64,000 bases of DNA from Lachnospiraceae bacterium (GTDB lineage Bacteria > Bacillota > Clostridia > Lachnospirales > Lachnospiraceae). Below the pieces are notes generated by a model. The model worked only from the letters and a program-made list of their open reading frames with translations. It ran no database searches and was not told where the DNA came from. The DNA lies in the NCBI GenBank assembly GCA_014239155.1, contig JAAZZQ010000088.1, positions 62,001 through 126,000 on the forward strand, in the 5' to 3' direction. Made by a program: the position numbers and the translations under genes. Positions 51,108-60,162 of the stretch are shown here, in pieces; position 1 is the stretch's first letter, and every line of letters begins with the position of its first letter.

Positions 51108-51250
51108 GTGCGTAAAATTAAACGCATTACTTGACAATACTGTATACATTTAATGCATTTATCGTAGTACTAGTATTCTATACAATCCTATGATACAATA
51201 GAAATAAATTTTTATAAAATACAAAACTGCAAAGAAAGGCATGATAACAA

Positions 51251-52375
51251 ATGACTGCACTTTTTGATGAGCGCGTGGACAATGCGATCCAGATTATATG
51301 GTTTGACAGAGACTTTGCACGGCGTGAAGAAGCACTTTCTATGCTTCGTTCTGCTGCCAATATGGGTGATGGAGATGCTTATTACTTTCTTGGACGCTGT
51401 TATCTTGGAAAAAGTTATGTGGATCCAGTGATGGAAATGCCCCTTGACCCACAATTTGCTTTTGAGTGTCTTCGTACCAGTCTAACACTTGAAAGTGCTG
51501 TTGGTATGTTTGGCGCTATCCATCAAGATGGATTTGAACCGCCAAATAATACATTTGTCCATCCTCCCTACCACTCGAAAAAAGAACTCTGGGACGTTGT
51601 TTCCGAAAAAGCATCACAAGGGCATATTTTCTGTAAATATTTGATTGCAAATGCCTATTATTATGGCACAGTTGGCGACTTTTTGGACCTTACACCTGCA
51701 CATATTGGCAGCAAAAAATATGAGCGCTTTCAATATGAATGGATTGCAACTGCCATGCGGCTCTACGAGGTGTGCGTCGCAGCCGGACTCGGCATTGCAA
51801 TTCCAAATCTGGTAGATATTCTTCGCACTGGAAAACATGGTGCGCCAGTACAAAACCAGCGGGCAAAAGGCTATATTCAAAAAGGCGCCGATATGGGAAT
51901 CGGCGCATATGAACGCATTGTCGGCAATCAGTACCGCGATGATGGCAAACTTACAAAAGCCGTTGAGTTGTATGAACGCGCACTGTCACATAAAGATGAC
52001 TACGCCTATTATTGCCTTGGCAAACTCTATACCTTTAATGGTGTACTGCCTCTGGATTTAAAAAAGGCACTGTCCTATCTGGAGGAGGGATATTCTCGGC
52101 TTCCAGATGACGCGGGCTTTTGCAACTTGTTGGGCGAAATCTATTTTCGCGGAGGACAAGATATTCTGCCAGATTACAATCAGGCATTTCTGCTGTTGAG
52201 CAAAGCATATTTTAAAGGCAGCACATGGGGCTCTGACATGCTGGGCACCTGTTATCTCAACGGATTAGGAACTAAGACAAACTTAAATATGGCACAGAAA
52301 CTTTTTGAATTGCATCCGAAAAAACCACTCGCCGCAGGGGGCTTAAAGCGCCTGCGGCGGTCAGGTACAGATTAA
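51251..52375 (+). CDS. Sel1-like/TPR repeat protein
   Basis: 374 residues, soluble. Sel1-type repeats recur: A-A-N-M-G-D-G-D-A-Y-Y-F-L-G-R-C-Y (about 36-52), A-Y-Y-C-L-G-K-L-Y and L-L-G-E-I-Y-F-R-G-G near 255-300, and G-S-D-M-L-G-T-C-Y-L-N-G-L-G-T near 335. Each has the S/G-A-x-x-x-L-G-x-x-Y spacing. These modules mediate protein-protein contacts. The first 130 residues also contain a D-G-F-E-P-P-N segment outside the repeats. The ribosome site AAAGGC is modest. It is monocistronic and converges with the GH43 operon. Confidence 0.75.
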   Translation: MTALFDERVDNAIQIIWFDRDFARREEALSMLRSAANMGDGDAYYFLGRCYLGKSYVDPVMEMPLDPQFAFECLRTSLTLESAVGMFGAIHQDGFEPPNNTFVHPPYHSKKELWDVVSEKASQGHIFCKYLIANAYYYGTVGDFLDLTPAHIGSKKYERFQYEWIATAMRLYEVCVAAGLGIAIPNLVDILRTGKHGAPVQNQRAKGYIQKGADMGIGAYERIVGNQYRDDGKLTKAVELYERALSHKDDYAYYCLGKLYTFNGVLPLDLKKALSYLEEGYSRLPDDAGFCNLLGEIYFRGGQDILPDYNQAFLLLSKAYFKGSTWGSDMLGTCYLNGLGTKTNLNMAQKLFELHPKKPLAAGGLKRLRRSGTD

Positions 52376-52388
52376 TCTTAACAGTTCA

Positions 52389-52499
52389 GCCTTTGGCTTC
52401 CTGTTACAAGCATCAAGCCGTGCATAATCGCTTCGCGATGGCTTGATGCATCTCAACTACTACGCTTTCCCACGGACTTTGCAGCGCAGTGCAAAGTCC
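52389..52499. repeat. Repeat family 3 with double hairpin, between convergent genes
   Basis: Two perfect ten-pair hairpins lie in tandem: GCATCAAGCC (52410-52419) with GGCTTGATGC (52440-52449), whose loop contains CGCTTCGCG, and GGACTTTGCA (52474-52483) with TGCAAAGTCC (52490-52499). They probably stop transcription of both converging units. The first element recurs in part at 49277-49310. Confidence 0.7.
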
Positions 52500-52516
52500 T
52501 GTCTCAACTGATACGA

Positions 52517-54055
52517 TTAATCTCTATATTCAAAGTAGTCAAAATCTGCTGGTATTCGTGTGCCACAACCTCCATTGTTGGCATAAATGCCAACTAGAGT
52601 TCCTGTGTGGCGCTTGGGGTCGTCAGGGACACCCTCATCACAGAGATAAATACAATTTTCAAGCACGCCAGCAAGCATCCAATCCGCACCGTCATAACTG
52701 TAATAAAAACTTCTAGTAAGTCGCTCTACCACAACTTTCAGATAGACGCTTTGCTCTTTTATTTCATCGACGGATGCGATTAACTCCTCGCCATGATTGC
52801 GGTTGATAACCAATTGCAATTTTCTCCCTTCTTCATAGCAGAGAGAAAATCTTGCGTAAGTCGCTGTACTGTAATAGCAGGTAAGTCCCGCCTGCTCTCC
52901 ATTTCTGGATGGATAAAAATCAACTTTGGTTGAAGCAGTATAATTCAACTCTTGTTCCCGCCGCACAAGTGTATTTTTTGCACGGATTTCTGAGAGCTGT
53001 CCATCTCGTGTCCAAATACGAAAATATCCGGGTCTCTCTGTCAGCGAATAGCTTCCTCTTGCTGGATTGCGTACAAATTCCCAATTTAAATTTAATTTTT
53101 CACTGTCAAAATCGTCCCGCGTCCATTTTTCAAATAGATGTTGTGGAAGATCTGGCGCCGTCTGTTTTGTGCTTGGCCCTTTCCTGTCATTGATAATAAA
53201 CCAGTCATCCTCAAGCCATGTAACCGGGTCCAGACCAGATTCCCTGCCAATTGTTGTGTAATGCCCCTGATTGGGTCTTCCCATTAGATAATATACCCAC
53301 CAATCGCCATTCTGTGTCTCAATTAACTTGCCATGCCCTGTCCGCTGGATTGGTGCATCTGGATCAAACTGGCGCATTAATGGATTGTAAGGCGACGGCT
53401 CATAAGGTCCGAACAAACATTTGGAACGCCCAACATTAATCCCATGCCCATAACCAGTTCCCCCCTCTGCAAGTATTGCATAATAGTATTGACCGCGCTT
53501 TAACAGATGTGGTCCTTCTGGGCAGCGCTCCCCGGTTCCCGACCACACTGAAATCTTTTCCCCAACCACTTTTGTGCAATCATCACTTAATGGCACCAGA
53601 TTGATACCGGGGCTAATCACCATATAATGCTTTCCGTCCTCATCCACAAAATGCGATGGGTCAATGCTGTCAACTTCCAACCAACTTGGTTTGCTGTAGG
53701 GTCCTTCTGGCTTTTCTGAAGTAACCACAAGCTGTCTGCGCATAACGTTATTATCGCGCTTTCCATCTGCATTAAGCCGTAGAGTCGCCATAATAATAAA
53801 CTTGCCGTTACAATAAGAAATGTCCGGTGCCCAGATACCATGCGAATCCCTAATATCCTGTAAATCTAATTCATCCGGGTCTGTAACAGCATGTCCAATC
53901 ACATGCCAGTGCACCATGTCTCTAGAATGGCTAATGGCAATTGCTGGAAAATACTGAAACGTAGAATTGACCATGTAATAGTCTTCCCCGACACGCACAA
54001 CAGACGGATCGGGAAAAAAACCTCTCTGTACTGGGTTTTGATAAGTATTGCTCAT
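52517..54055 (-). CDS. GH43 glycoside hydrolase (beta-xylosidase/arabinofuranosidase), intracellular
   Basis: 512 residues, no signal peptide. A five-bladed propeller (about 1-320) has the GH43 catalytic triad: base Asp in F-F-P-D-P-S (about 14-19), pKa-tuning Asp in S-I-D-P-S-H-F-V-D and acid Glu in C-P-E-G-P-H-L. The carboxy beta-sandwich (about 325-512; D-D-F-D, L-T-C-Y-Y, F-Y-Y-S-Y-D-G) is the XynB-type domain. It should release xylose or arabinose from short oligosaccharides inside the cell. ATG 54055 follows TTGGAGGA, 29 bases after the second GH43 gene. Confidence 0.92.
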   Translation of the reverse strand: MSNTYQNPVQRGFFPDPSVVRVGEDYYMVNSTFQYFPAIAISHSRDMVHWHVIGHAVTDPDELDLQDIRDSHGIWAPDISYCNGKFIIMATLRLNADGKRDNNVMRRQLVVTSEKPEGPYSKPSWLEVDSIDPSHFVDEDGKHYMVISPGINLVPLSDDCTKVVGEKISVWSGTGERCPEGPHLLKRGQYYYAILAEGGTGYGHGINVGRSKCLFGPYEPSPYNPLMRQFDPDAPIQRTGHGKLIETQNGDWWVYYLMGRPNQGHYTTIGRESGLDPVTWLEDDWFIINDRKGPSTKQTAPDLPQHLFEKWTRDDFDSEKLNLNWEFVRNPARGSYSLTERPGYFRIWTRDGQLSEIRAKNTLVRREQELNYTASTKVDFYPSRNGEQAGLTCYYSTATYARFSLCYEEGRKLQLVINRNHGEELIASVDEIKEQSVYLKVVVERLTRSFYYSYDGADWMLAGVLENCIYLCDEGVPDDPKRHTGTLVGIYANNGGCGTRIPADFDYFEYRD

Positions 54056-54084
54056 ATAAAATCCTCCAATCTAATCAATTATTG

Positions 54085-55701
54085 CTACTTCGTAGAATAT
54101 GTGACAGAATCGATCACTGCATAGCCAGTATGTTCTTTTTCTATAGCACCTGCATAAGTACAGAACACTCCATTTTTGACACCTACCCAGCGCCCGGGAA
54201 CAGCGTTCATCTCGCCTGCTTTTTGGTAATTTTCTCCATCTGTACTGTATTCCATTGTCACAAGCTCAAGCGGAAATGCCTTCTCCTTGTCATTTAGGTC
54301 CTGCGTTCCAACACACTTTACCACATATTTTATATAAAGTTCCCCCGCCTGATTCCAGTTAATTTTAGGAAGATACCTATTTGCTGTCTCCTGCACTGTC
54401 TCTGGCAATACTTTTCCATAATTCTGTACACCCAGTATAAAACATGGCAAAAGCCAATCTCCCTCCTTTCGGAAAGTGAGCACCCCATACCGCATTCCCA
54501 TAGAAATAATGCCTGCCTCTTCCCCATCCATAAGATGGGAAAGATTTAATTTTGTAATACAGATAAATTCTGGCGCTGGCCACTTTTGCAGCAAAAGATT
54601 TGGCAAATCTCCATAAACCGTTTCTAAATGGACCGCATTCAATTGCAATTCGCTTCCTGTAAGCTTATACCAGTCTTTTTGCGGATTTGCATTCCACTGC
54701 CATTGTAATCCTAGTGTCTCTTGCGTAAAATCATCGGAAGTATCTGGTTCGCATATCTGTGCAGTTACATGTCCTACATTGGGCTTATGGTATTGCGTCA
54801 CTGGCTCTCCATAATCATTTCCCTCCTTGGCAATTCCAATTATTGGCCAATCGTTATGCCAGCTCATAGGTTGTAGATGTGTAATACGCCCCGCTGCGTA
54901 AACATCCTGAAAATGAAGAAACCAATCTTCTCCGGAAACGGTATCCACCCATGCACCCTGATGTGGTCCATTTACAGCACTGCTGCCCTGACGCATCACA
55001 ACCTTATATTCATAAGGACCAAACACATTTTTGGAACGAAGCACTGTCTGCCACCCAGTCTTTACACCGCCCGCCGGGGCAAAAATATAGTACCAACCAT
55101 TCTTTTTGTACATTTTAGGACCTTCTATAGTCTCTTGATCATTCTCATTTCCGTCAAAAATTTTGACTGCATCGCCAATTAACCCCATTCCATTTGGCTG
55201 CATCTCAACCATATGAAGAACACTCTTGTAACCAATACGACTTTTTGCTACACCAGCGACTAGATATGCTTTTCCGTCATCATCCCAAAAAGGACAAGGG
55301 TCAATCCACCCTGAACCCGGGCGAATATTAACTGGTTTTGACCAAGTCCCAAAAGGATCTGTTGCAGTGCACATATAGATTCCTTCATCTGGCATAGGAA
55401 AGCAGACAAAATATGTCCCCTTATGATACCGAATTGCCGGCGCCCACACACCACATCCATGAATTGGTACTTTGTAGCGCTCTTCTGGGATTTCACTAAT
55501 AATATAGTTCACTACTTTCCAGTTAACAAGGTCCTTTGAGTGGAGCAAAGGAAGCCCGGGAGCATTACAGAAACTTGACGCAATCATAAAATAATTCTCA
55601 CCCACACGGATCGCATCTGGGTCTGAGTAGTCTGCATAGAGAATTGGATTTCGGTAGTTTCCATCTCCAATATCTGCCTTCCAAAGATTGCTTGCAATCA
55701 T
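54085..55701 (-). CDS. GH43 glycoside hydrolase (GH43_12-like), intracellular
   Basis: 538 residues, no signal peptide. The propeller shows D-Y-S-D-P-D-A-I-R (base Asp near residue 27), G-W-I-D-P-C-P-F-W-D-D-D-G and the acid Glu in T-I-E-G-P-K-M. A carboxy beta-sandwich begins near D-D-F-T-Q-E-T-L-G-L-Q-W-Q-W-N (about 335). It differs from its neighbour enough to suggest complementary linkages. Start ATG 55701 follows AAGGTAGG. It is the first gene of a two-gene operon divergent from an AraC regulator. Confidence 0.92.
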   Translation of the reverse strand: MIASNLWKADIGDGNYRNPILYADYSDPDAIRVGENYFMIASSFCNAPGLPLLHSKDLVNWKVVNYIISEIPEERYKVPIHGCGVWAPAIRYHKGTYFVCFPMPDEGIYMCTATDPFGTWSKPVNIRPGSGWIDPCPFWDDDGKAYLVAGVAKSRIGYKSVLHMVEMQPNGMGLIGDAVKIFDGNENDQETIEGPKMYKKNGWYYIFAPAGGVKTGWQTVLRSKNVFGPYEYKVVMRQGSSAVNGPHQGAWVDTVSGEDWFLHFQDVYAAGRITHLQPMSWHNDWPIIGIAKEGNDYGEPVTQYHKPNVGHVTAQICEPDTSDDFTQETLGLQWQWNANPQKDWYKLTGSELQLNAVHLETVYGDLPNLLLQKWPAPEFICITKLNLSHLMDGEEAGIISMGMRYGVLTFRKEGDWLLPCFILGVQNYGKVLPETVQETANRYLPKINWNQAGELYIKYVVKCVGTQDLNDKEKAFPLELVTMEYSTDGENYQKAGEMNAVPGRWVGVKNGVFCTYAGAIEKEHTGYAVIDSVTYSTK

Positions 55702-55807
55702 ATTAATACCTACCTTTCTTAATTAGGGCGCGTTTGAAAAATCATTCCTATCATCTACACGCCCTAGAGCATCTTGGCTCTATAAAAACAGCGCCTTATT
55801 TTTGATC

Positions 55808-55887
55808 AACAATGCCATCCGCATTGTTGCTGTGGCGTGCGAGTCAGCTCTGCTCACAGATTACGGATTCACACACCTGCAATAAAA
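55808..55887 (-). repeat. Structured intergenic repeat, family 2, copy F (inverted)
   Basis: Minus-strand sequence aligned with 35392-35471 matches 70 of 80 columns. The outer stem GGTGTGTG/CGCACGCC pairs at all eight positions (two wobbles), and the 3' hairpin AACAATGC/GCATTGTT is perfect. It sits in the intergenic space between the divergent GH43 and AraC genes, in the GH43 leader direction. Confidence 0.85.
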
Positions 55888-56023
55888 ATAGTATACAACA
55901 CATCTTTTGCTACCTTCTATGTCCTACGCTCATTTTCTCTTGCCAAATATTGCGGTTTCCTTGGATTTTTTCCTACAAAGTATTATAATAAAGAAAATAA
56001 ATCTTGTCACAGAGGAGATTTCA

Positions 56024-56788
56024 ATGATTTATCAAAAAAGAGATGAATATCTATTTGTAAAAGAAACCCGGGATAACAACTATCTTGCACATATGCACCG
56101 ACAGGTAGAAATTTTTTATGTGCTTGACGGCGCTATTGAAATCACTATATCTAGTCAGAAAAAACTCTTGAAAAAAGGAATGATATCAATTGCCTTTCCT
56201 AATATGGTGCATGAGACACATACCCCAGAACATTCTCTGGCAGTTATGATTATCTTTAATCATGATTTTCTACCTGATTTTTCTGTGGAATTTCATACAC
56301 AACACCCACTGATTCCTTTTATCACCGACTTACAAAATTCTGAGCGATTTTCTTCACTGGTATCTGGGCTGTCAGAAAGCACACAAAAAAATACAGATAT
56401 CCGCATTGCAAAAGGATATCTGTATATTCTTACTGCCATCATTTTGTCACAGATGACACTTGTCAGGCAAAAGACGATTTCCACTGGTATCTGCCAAGAT
56501 ATTTCCAATTACTTAAATCAACATTTTACAGAGGAATTAAGTCTGTCACAACTTGCAACTGCCCTTGGCTACAGCAAATATCATATCTCTCATATTTTTA
56601 AAAATAATTTTGGCTGTTCCTACAATGATTATCTGAAACGCCTGCGCTCAGAACATGCAATGGGATTGCTCACGCACTCCGAATTGTCGATGACAGAAGT
56701 CTGCTTTGCCAGTGGCTTTAACAGTCTGCGTTCCTTTTACAGAGCATTCCATGAAGTCTATGGAACCGCACCCGGTACCGTCAAATAA
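56024..56788 (+). CDS. AraC family transcriptional regulator
   Basis: 254 residues. A cupin-type sensor domain at about 1-110 (H-M-H-R-Q-V-E-I-F-Y-V-L-D-G, F-P-N-M-V-H) is followed by a two-helix-turn-helix domain at about 155-254 (L-S-L-S-Q-L-A-T-A-L-G-Y-S-K-Y-H-I-S-H-I-F-K without break, then V-C-F-A-S-G-F-N-S-L-R-S-F-Y-R-A-F). ATG 56024 has GAGGAG; a longer open frame upstream lacks a site. Its divergent position indicates it activates the GH43 genes in response to xylan-derived sugars. Confidence 0.9.
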   Translation: MIYQKRDEYLFVKETRDNNYLAHMHRQVEIFYVLDGAIEITISSQKKLLKKGMISIAFPNMVHETHTPEHSLAVMIIFNHDFLPDFSVEFHTQHPLIPFITDLQNSERFSSLVSGLSESTQKNTDIRIAKGYLYILTAIILSQMTLVRQKTISTGICQDISNYLNQHFTEELSLSQLATALGYSKYHISHIFKNNFGCSYNDYLKRLRSEHAMGLLTHSELSMTEVCFASGFNSLRSFYRAFHEVYGTAPGTVK

Positions 56789-56793
56789 AAAAT

Positions 56794-57939
56794 TTAAGGT
56801 TCTTTGTTCTCTGGTTGATTTTGTTGTAAATCTTGTGCTTGCTGTTGATCCGAAGTTGGCTGAATCGTCGATTGCTGCATAAGCGGCTGTTGCACAGAAT
56901 ATGGCGGCATGGAAGGATTTGGCAAATTCTGTGAGTGTTTTGTCTCTTTTCTATGATTTAAGAGATTTCGTATCTTTTTTCTGAGGAAAACGAAACAGAT
57001 CAATGCAATAATCAGAATGTATGGAGCCAAACTAATCACAAGAAATAGCAATCCCTCAAGAAAATACAAAAATCCTCTTCCAGTAGATGCGACTGTATTT
57101 TTCAGTCGGTCCACAAAAGTATTCCTTCTGACAGGCTCGCTGTCCTGACGATACTCCATCACTTCGGATACGCTGATATTGACATAAGAATATGCGACAT
57201 CCATATCCATATAGCGGCGGTTAGTCTGCAATGTATTCAGCTCGTATTGAACTTCTGACAGCCGCTGTTCTACTGTAATCATATCTTCAATGGTCTCACA
57301 TTTTTCCAACATTGCCAGCAGATTTTTCTCTTGTATTTGCAGCGCTTCAATCTGCGCTGTTGTATCATAATATTTCTGACTAATATTATCCACGCTGGTG
57401 GACTTTGCAATAATCTTTCCTACACCGTCAAGCTCAGACAAAAAATTTTGATAGTCCTTTGACGGAATTCGCACTTCCAGATAGTTATGCATGGTACCAC
57501 CTGTTTTGCGATAATCTGCATAATACCAATCATGCCCGCTGTCACTCTCGCTCTCCGACTGAATAACACCTCCATACTTGGAGATGGTTTCCTTAATTGA
57601 TACCATTGTCGCTGGATAGTCAAGTGTCTCAATATCAAGATTACAATGATAGACCAACTTTTCTTCCAAAAGCGTAACGTTATCAGAAATTTGCGTTTGT
57701 TCTTGCCCCTGACTCGCTGTCGCTCCTTCCCCGCCTTCCACAGCCATTTCCTCTGTCACCAATTCTGCGTTGTCATATGCGACACCCCCAGAATAGTCCT
57801 CGCGCGCCATTGTATTTGCAACAGACGCTGCCGAATCTGACATTGTTAAAGATTTTGATGTATTTGCCCCTCCGCAGCCTGTCAGCAGACCTACTGTGAT
57901 AAGAAGCAGTGAAAGCAGTTCTCTCCAATTTTTTTTCAT
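56794..57939 (-). CDS. DUF4349 lipoprotein
   Basis: 381 residues. The lipobox is L-L-T-G-C with Cys near residue 22. After an acidic linker a DUF4349 domain (about 80-280) starts with L-V-Y-H-C-N-L-D-I-E-T and contains a coiled coil near 175-225 (Y-Y-D-T-T-A-Q-I-E-A-L-Q-I-Q-E and R-L-S-E-V-Q-Y-E-L-N). A transmembrane helix (about 290-320) and a Pro/Gln-rich cytoplasmic tail follow. Function unknown in the family. Start ATG 57939 is best spaced from GAAGGG; two in-frame codons lie upstream. It ends five bases after the AraC stop, convergent. Confidence 0.85.
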   Translation of the reverse strand: MKKNWRELLSLLLITVGLLTGCGGANTSKSLTMSDSAASVANTMAREDYSGGVAYDNAELVTEEMAVEGGEGATASQGQEQTQISDNVTLLEEKLVYHCNLDIETLDYPATMVSIKETISKYGGVIQSESESDSGHDWYYADYRKTGGTMHNYLEVRIPSKDYQNFLSELDGVGKIIAKSTSVDNISQKYYDTTAQIEALQIQEKNLLAMLEKCETIEDMITVEQRLSEVQYELNTLQTNRRYMDMDVAYSYVNISVSEVMEYRQDSEPVRRNTFVDRLKNTVASTGRGFLYFLEGLLFLVISLAPYILIIALICFVFLRKKIRNLLNHRKETKHSQNLPNPSMPPYSVQQPLMQQSTIQPTSDQQQAQDLQQNQPENKEP

Positions 57940-58062
57940 AATCATCCCTTCCCTTTCATAATAGTTTTGCTTTGTCAAATTATTACAAACAATTCAATTT
58001 TCTATCTATTATAAATACGTTGCAGCCAATTGAAATTTATGGCAAAGGAAAGAAGAATTTTT

Positions 58063-58806
58063 TTACTTGATTAAAATTTCACTACTCTCACAATAATAAT
58101 TAAAGTATCTTTCTCGAAGTGGGTGATAGGATCCCCTTGGCAAATAAATCTTTTTCCCGCTATCCATCTGTACTTCCTGTGCACTAAGGCTCTCCACATG
58201 TTCCAGATTTACAATATAGGCAACCCCGACGCGCACAAATTGTCTATAGCCAATAAGCATCTCATAAATTTCTGTCATTGTTCTTCTCAGACCAAACTGT
58301 GTGTTATTTGACAAATATAAATATTGTAGTTTTCTCTGTGCTTCACAACAGACAATATCACTTACTGCCACTCGCTGTATCCTACCTTCAACGCGCAGCA
58401 ACAAATACTTTCTATTCGTTTCGTTTATATCTTTCAGACATCTATCCAGCACTAAAAAAAGCGTTTGTTCTGTTATCGGCTTGACTAGATACTGTGATGC
58501 CTCCACACCAAATGCATCCAGTGCATACTCCCGCGAAGTAGTAAGAAATATAATCTTTCCGTTGTTTCCCATAGCCCGCAACTCTCTAGCCGCATCCATT
58601 CCAGACTTCTCTGACATATAAATATCCATAAATATAAAATCTGGTCTATAATTTTTCTGTTTGACCTTGTTTAGCAGACTGTCTGCATTCAAAAAACGTT
58701 CCACAACAAATTCTATTTCGGAATGTTCTTTCTCATAATTTCTCAATATCTGCTCTGTCTTGTCTAATTCTGCATTTTCATCATCGCAGAGTGCTATCAG
58801 ATACAT
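58063..58806 (-). CDS. LytTR response regulator (AgrA/VirR type)
   Basis: 247 residues. The receiver domain has the acidic pocket C-D-D-E (8-11) and phospho-acceptor Asp in F-I-F-M-D-I-Y (about 58), with V-K-P-I as the conserved Lys. A LytTR DNA-binding domain follows at about 140-240 (L-R-V-E-G, D-I-V-C-C-E-A, F-V-R-V-G-V-A-Y-I-V-N-L-E-H-V, L-P-R-G-S-Y). ATG 58806 lies inside the end of the kinase gene (26-base overlap) with GAAGGGAAG upstream. It is the output of the kinase encoded just before it. Confidence 0.92.
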   Translation of the reverse strand: MYLIALCDDENAELDKTEQILRNYEKEHSEIEFVVERFLNADSLLNKVKQKNYRPDFIFMDIYMSEKSGMDAARELRAMGNNGKIIFLTTSREYALDAFGVEASQYLVKPITEQTLFLVLDRCLKDINETNRKYLLLRVEGRIQRVAVSDIVCCEAQRKLQYLYLSNNTQFGLRRTMTEIYEMLIGYRQFVRVGVAYIVNLEHVESLSAQEVQMDSGKKIYLPRGSYHPLRERYFNYYCESSEILIK

Positions 58807-60148
58807 TATCTGCTTCCCTTCCCTTCGCTGGATTGTCATCTGATGACGGAATATTCATAATTAATCGAAATACAAACACGCCATCATCATTTTTAAAATC
58901 ATACTCTCCACCAAAATTTTCTGCTGTCTTAACAATGCTTAATACCCCGATACCTCCAGTAAACTCAGGCTTTGGCTGTCCATTTTTCATCTCGGTCTCT
59001 CTCCTGCAACTATTACTACAGCAAATCACAAGTTTATTTCGCTTTCTCTTTAACATTAAATGAATAAAACACGCTTGTTCAGGCGACTGTTTTTTGACTT
59101 CAATGCATCCATATATCGCGTTTTCATATGCATTTGCCAATATTGTAACCAAATCAATGTTCGGTATTACCAGATTGACACCAATTTCCACATCTAACGT
59201 AACGTTAATCTGTTCCTGCTGTGCCCATCTAGTGTATGCCGTAAGAATGTTATTGACGGCTGTGTTAGAGCAGATTTGCTGTACTATACTCTCCTCTGTC
59301 TCCTTGTTATACTCTTTAAGATATTCCAACAGCTCATCATTTTGCCCACGGCGGGCATACTCCGCAATCACTGCATTGTGATGTCTGGCATCATGGCGAA
59401 TACGTCTGCTAGATGTGACGGATTCCTCCAATAATTCCATATTGCGCTCTAATAGACGATGATTCATCTGCATCAACTGATTTTCTTTCTGATATTCTTT
59501 TTCCTTTCCAATATGCAAATACAGACGATAGACTAAAAGCTGCAAAGCCCCTGTCAGAAAAAAATTTGTCATAAGCTGAAAAAGACGATATGGTGTTTGG
59601 TCCTTGACATTTGGGTTTAAAATAAATCCAATTCCAAAAAGAATACTTAAAATCATAATAAAAATACTAAATTTGTCTAACTCTGTCTCTACATAATGCC
59701 CGAATCCACGAATAGACTCCTTAATTTTTTTGTCAATAAACACAATCATTAGTACAATTAGAATTATCCGTGTAATAATATCTACCCATATATTTCTATG
59801 AAAGAAAATAATAGAAACCTCAATGCCACCAATTAAAAATACTGCAAGTAGATAAAACGTAAGTGCAAGTTTGTAGAGAGAAAGGTAAAGAGGATCACTG
59901 CTCATTAAAGTTGCAAACACAGAAAAGCATAAATACATTACAAAAGCTGACATTTTTACACAACTCATCCAGTCTACCACATACCAGACACAAGCACAGA
60001 AAATCAGAACGATTTCAAACATAATATAACATATAGTAGTTTTCTTCCGGTCATATCGCGGCGCACTCATCAGAGAAAACAGTATAATTGTTCCTGTAAG
60101 ACTTATTACATACCGAAGTAATGCTACATATACAGAACCGCCTAACAT
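58781..60148 (-). CDS. GHKL-type sensor histidine kinase (AgrC-like)
   Basis: 455 residues. Six to seven transmembrane helices occupy about 1-215, without an extracellular sensor domain, as in peptide-sensing AgrC kinases. A coiled coil precedes the phospho-His box R-R-I-R-H-D-A-R-H-H (about 255). The GHKL ATPase has N-A-Y-E-N-A-I (N box) and G-G-I-G-V-L-S-I-V-K-T. ATG 60148 follows GGAAGGGGAAGG. Gene order chemoreceptor, kinase, regulator with 14 bases and a 26-base overlap shows a single message. Confidence 0.92.
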   Translation of the reverse strand: MLGGSVYVALLRYVISLTGTIILFSLMSAPRYDRKKTTICYIMFEIVLIFCACVWYVVDWMSCVKMSAFVMYLCFSVFATLMSSDPLYLSLYKLALTFYLLAVFLIGGIEVSIIFFHRNIWVDIITRIILIVLMIVFIDKKIKESIRGFGHYVETELDKFSIFIMILSILFGIGFILNPNVKDQTPYRLFQLMTNFFLTGALQLLVYRLYLHIGKEKEYQKENQLMQMNHRLLERNMELLEESVTSSRRIRHDARHHNAVIAEYARRGQNDELLEYLKEYNKETEESIVQQICSNTAVNNILTAYTRWAQQEQINVTLDVEIGVNLVIPNIDLVTILANAYENAIYGCIEVKKQSPEQACFIHLMLKRKRNKLVICCSNSCRRETEMKNGQPKPEFTGGIGVLSIVKTAENFGGEYDFKNDDGVFVFRLIMNIPSSDDNPAKGREADNVSDSTLR

Positions 60149-60162
60149 TGCCTTCCCCTTCC

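Noticed and set aside
52389-52499. CRISPR-like repeats
   Set aside because: Only two different hairpins, no regular spacers or cas genes; no CRISPR array was seen anywhere in the window.
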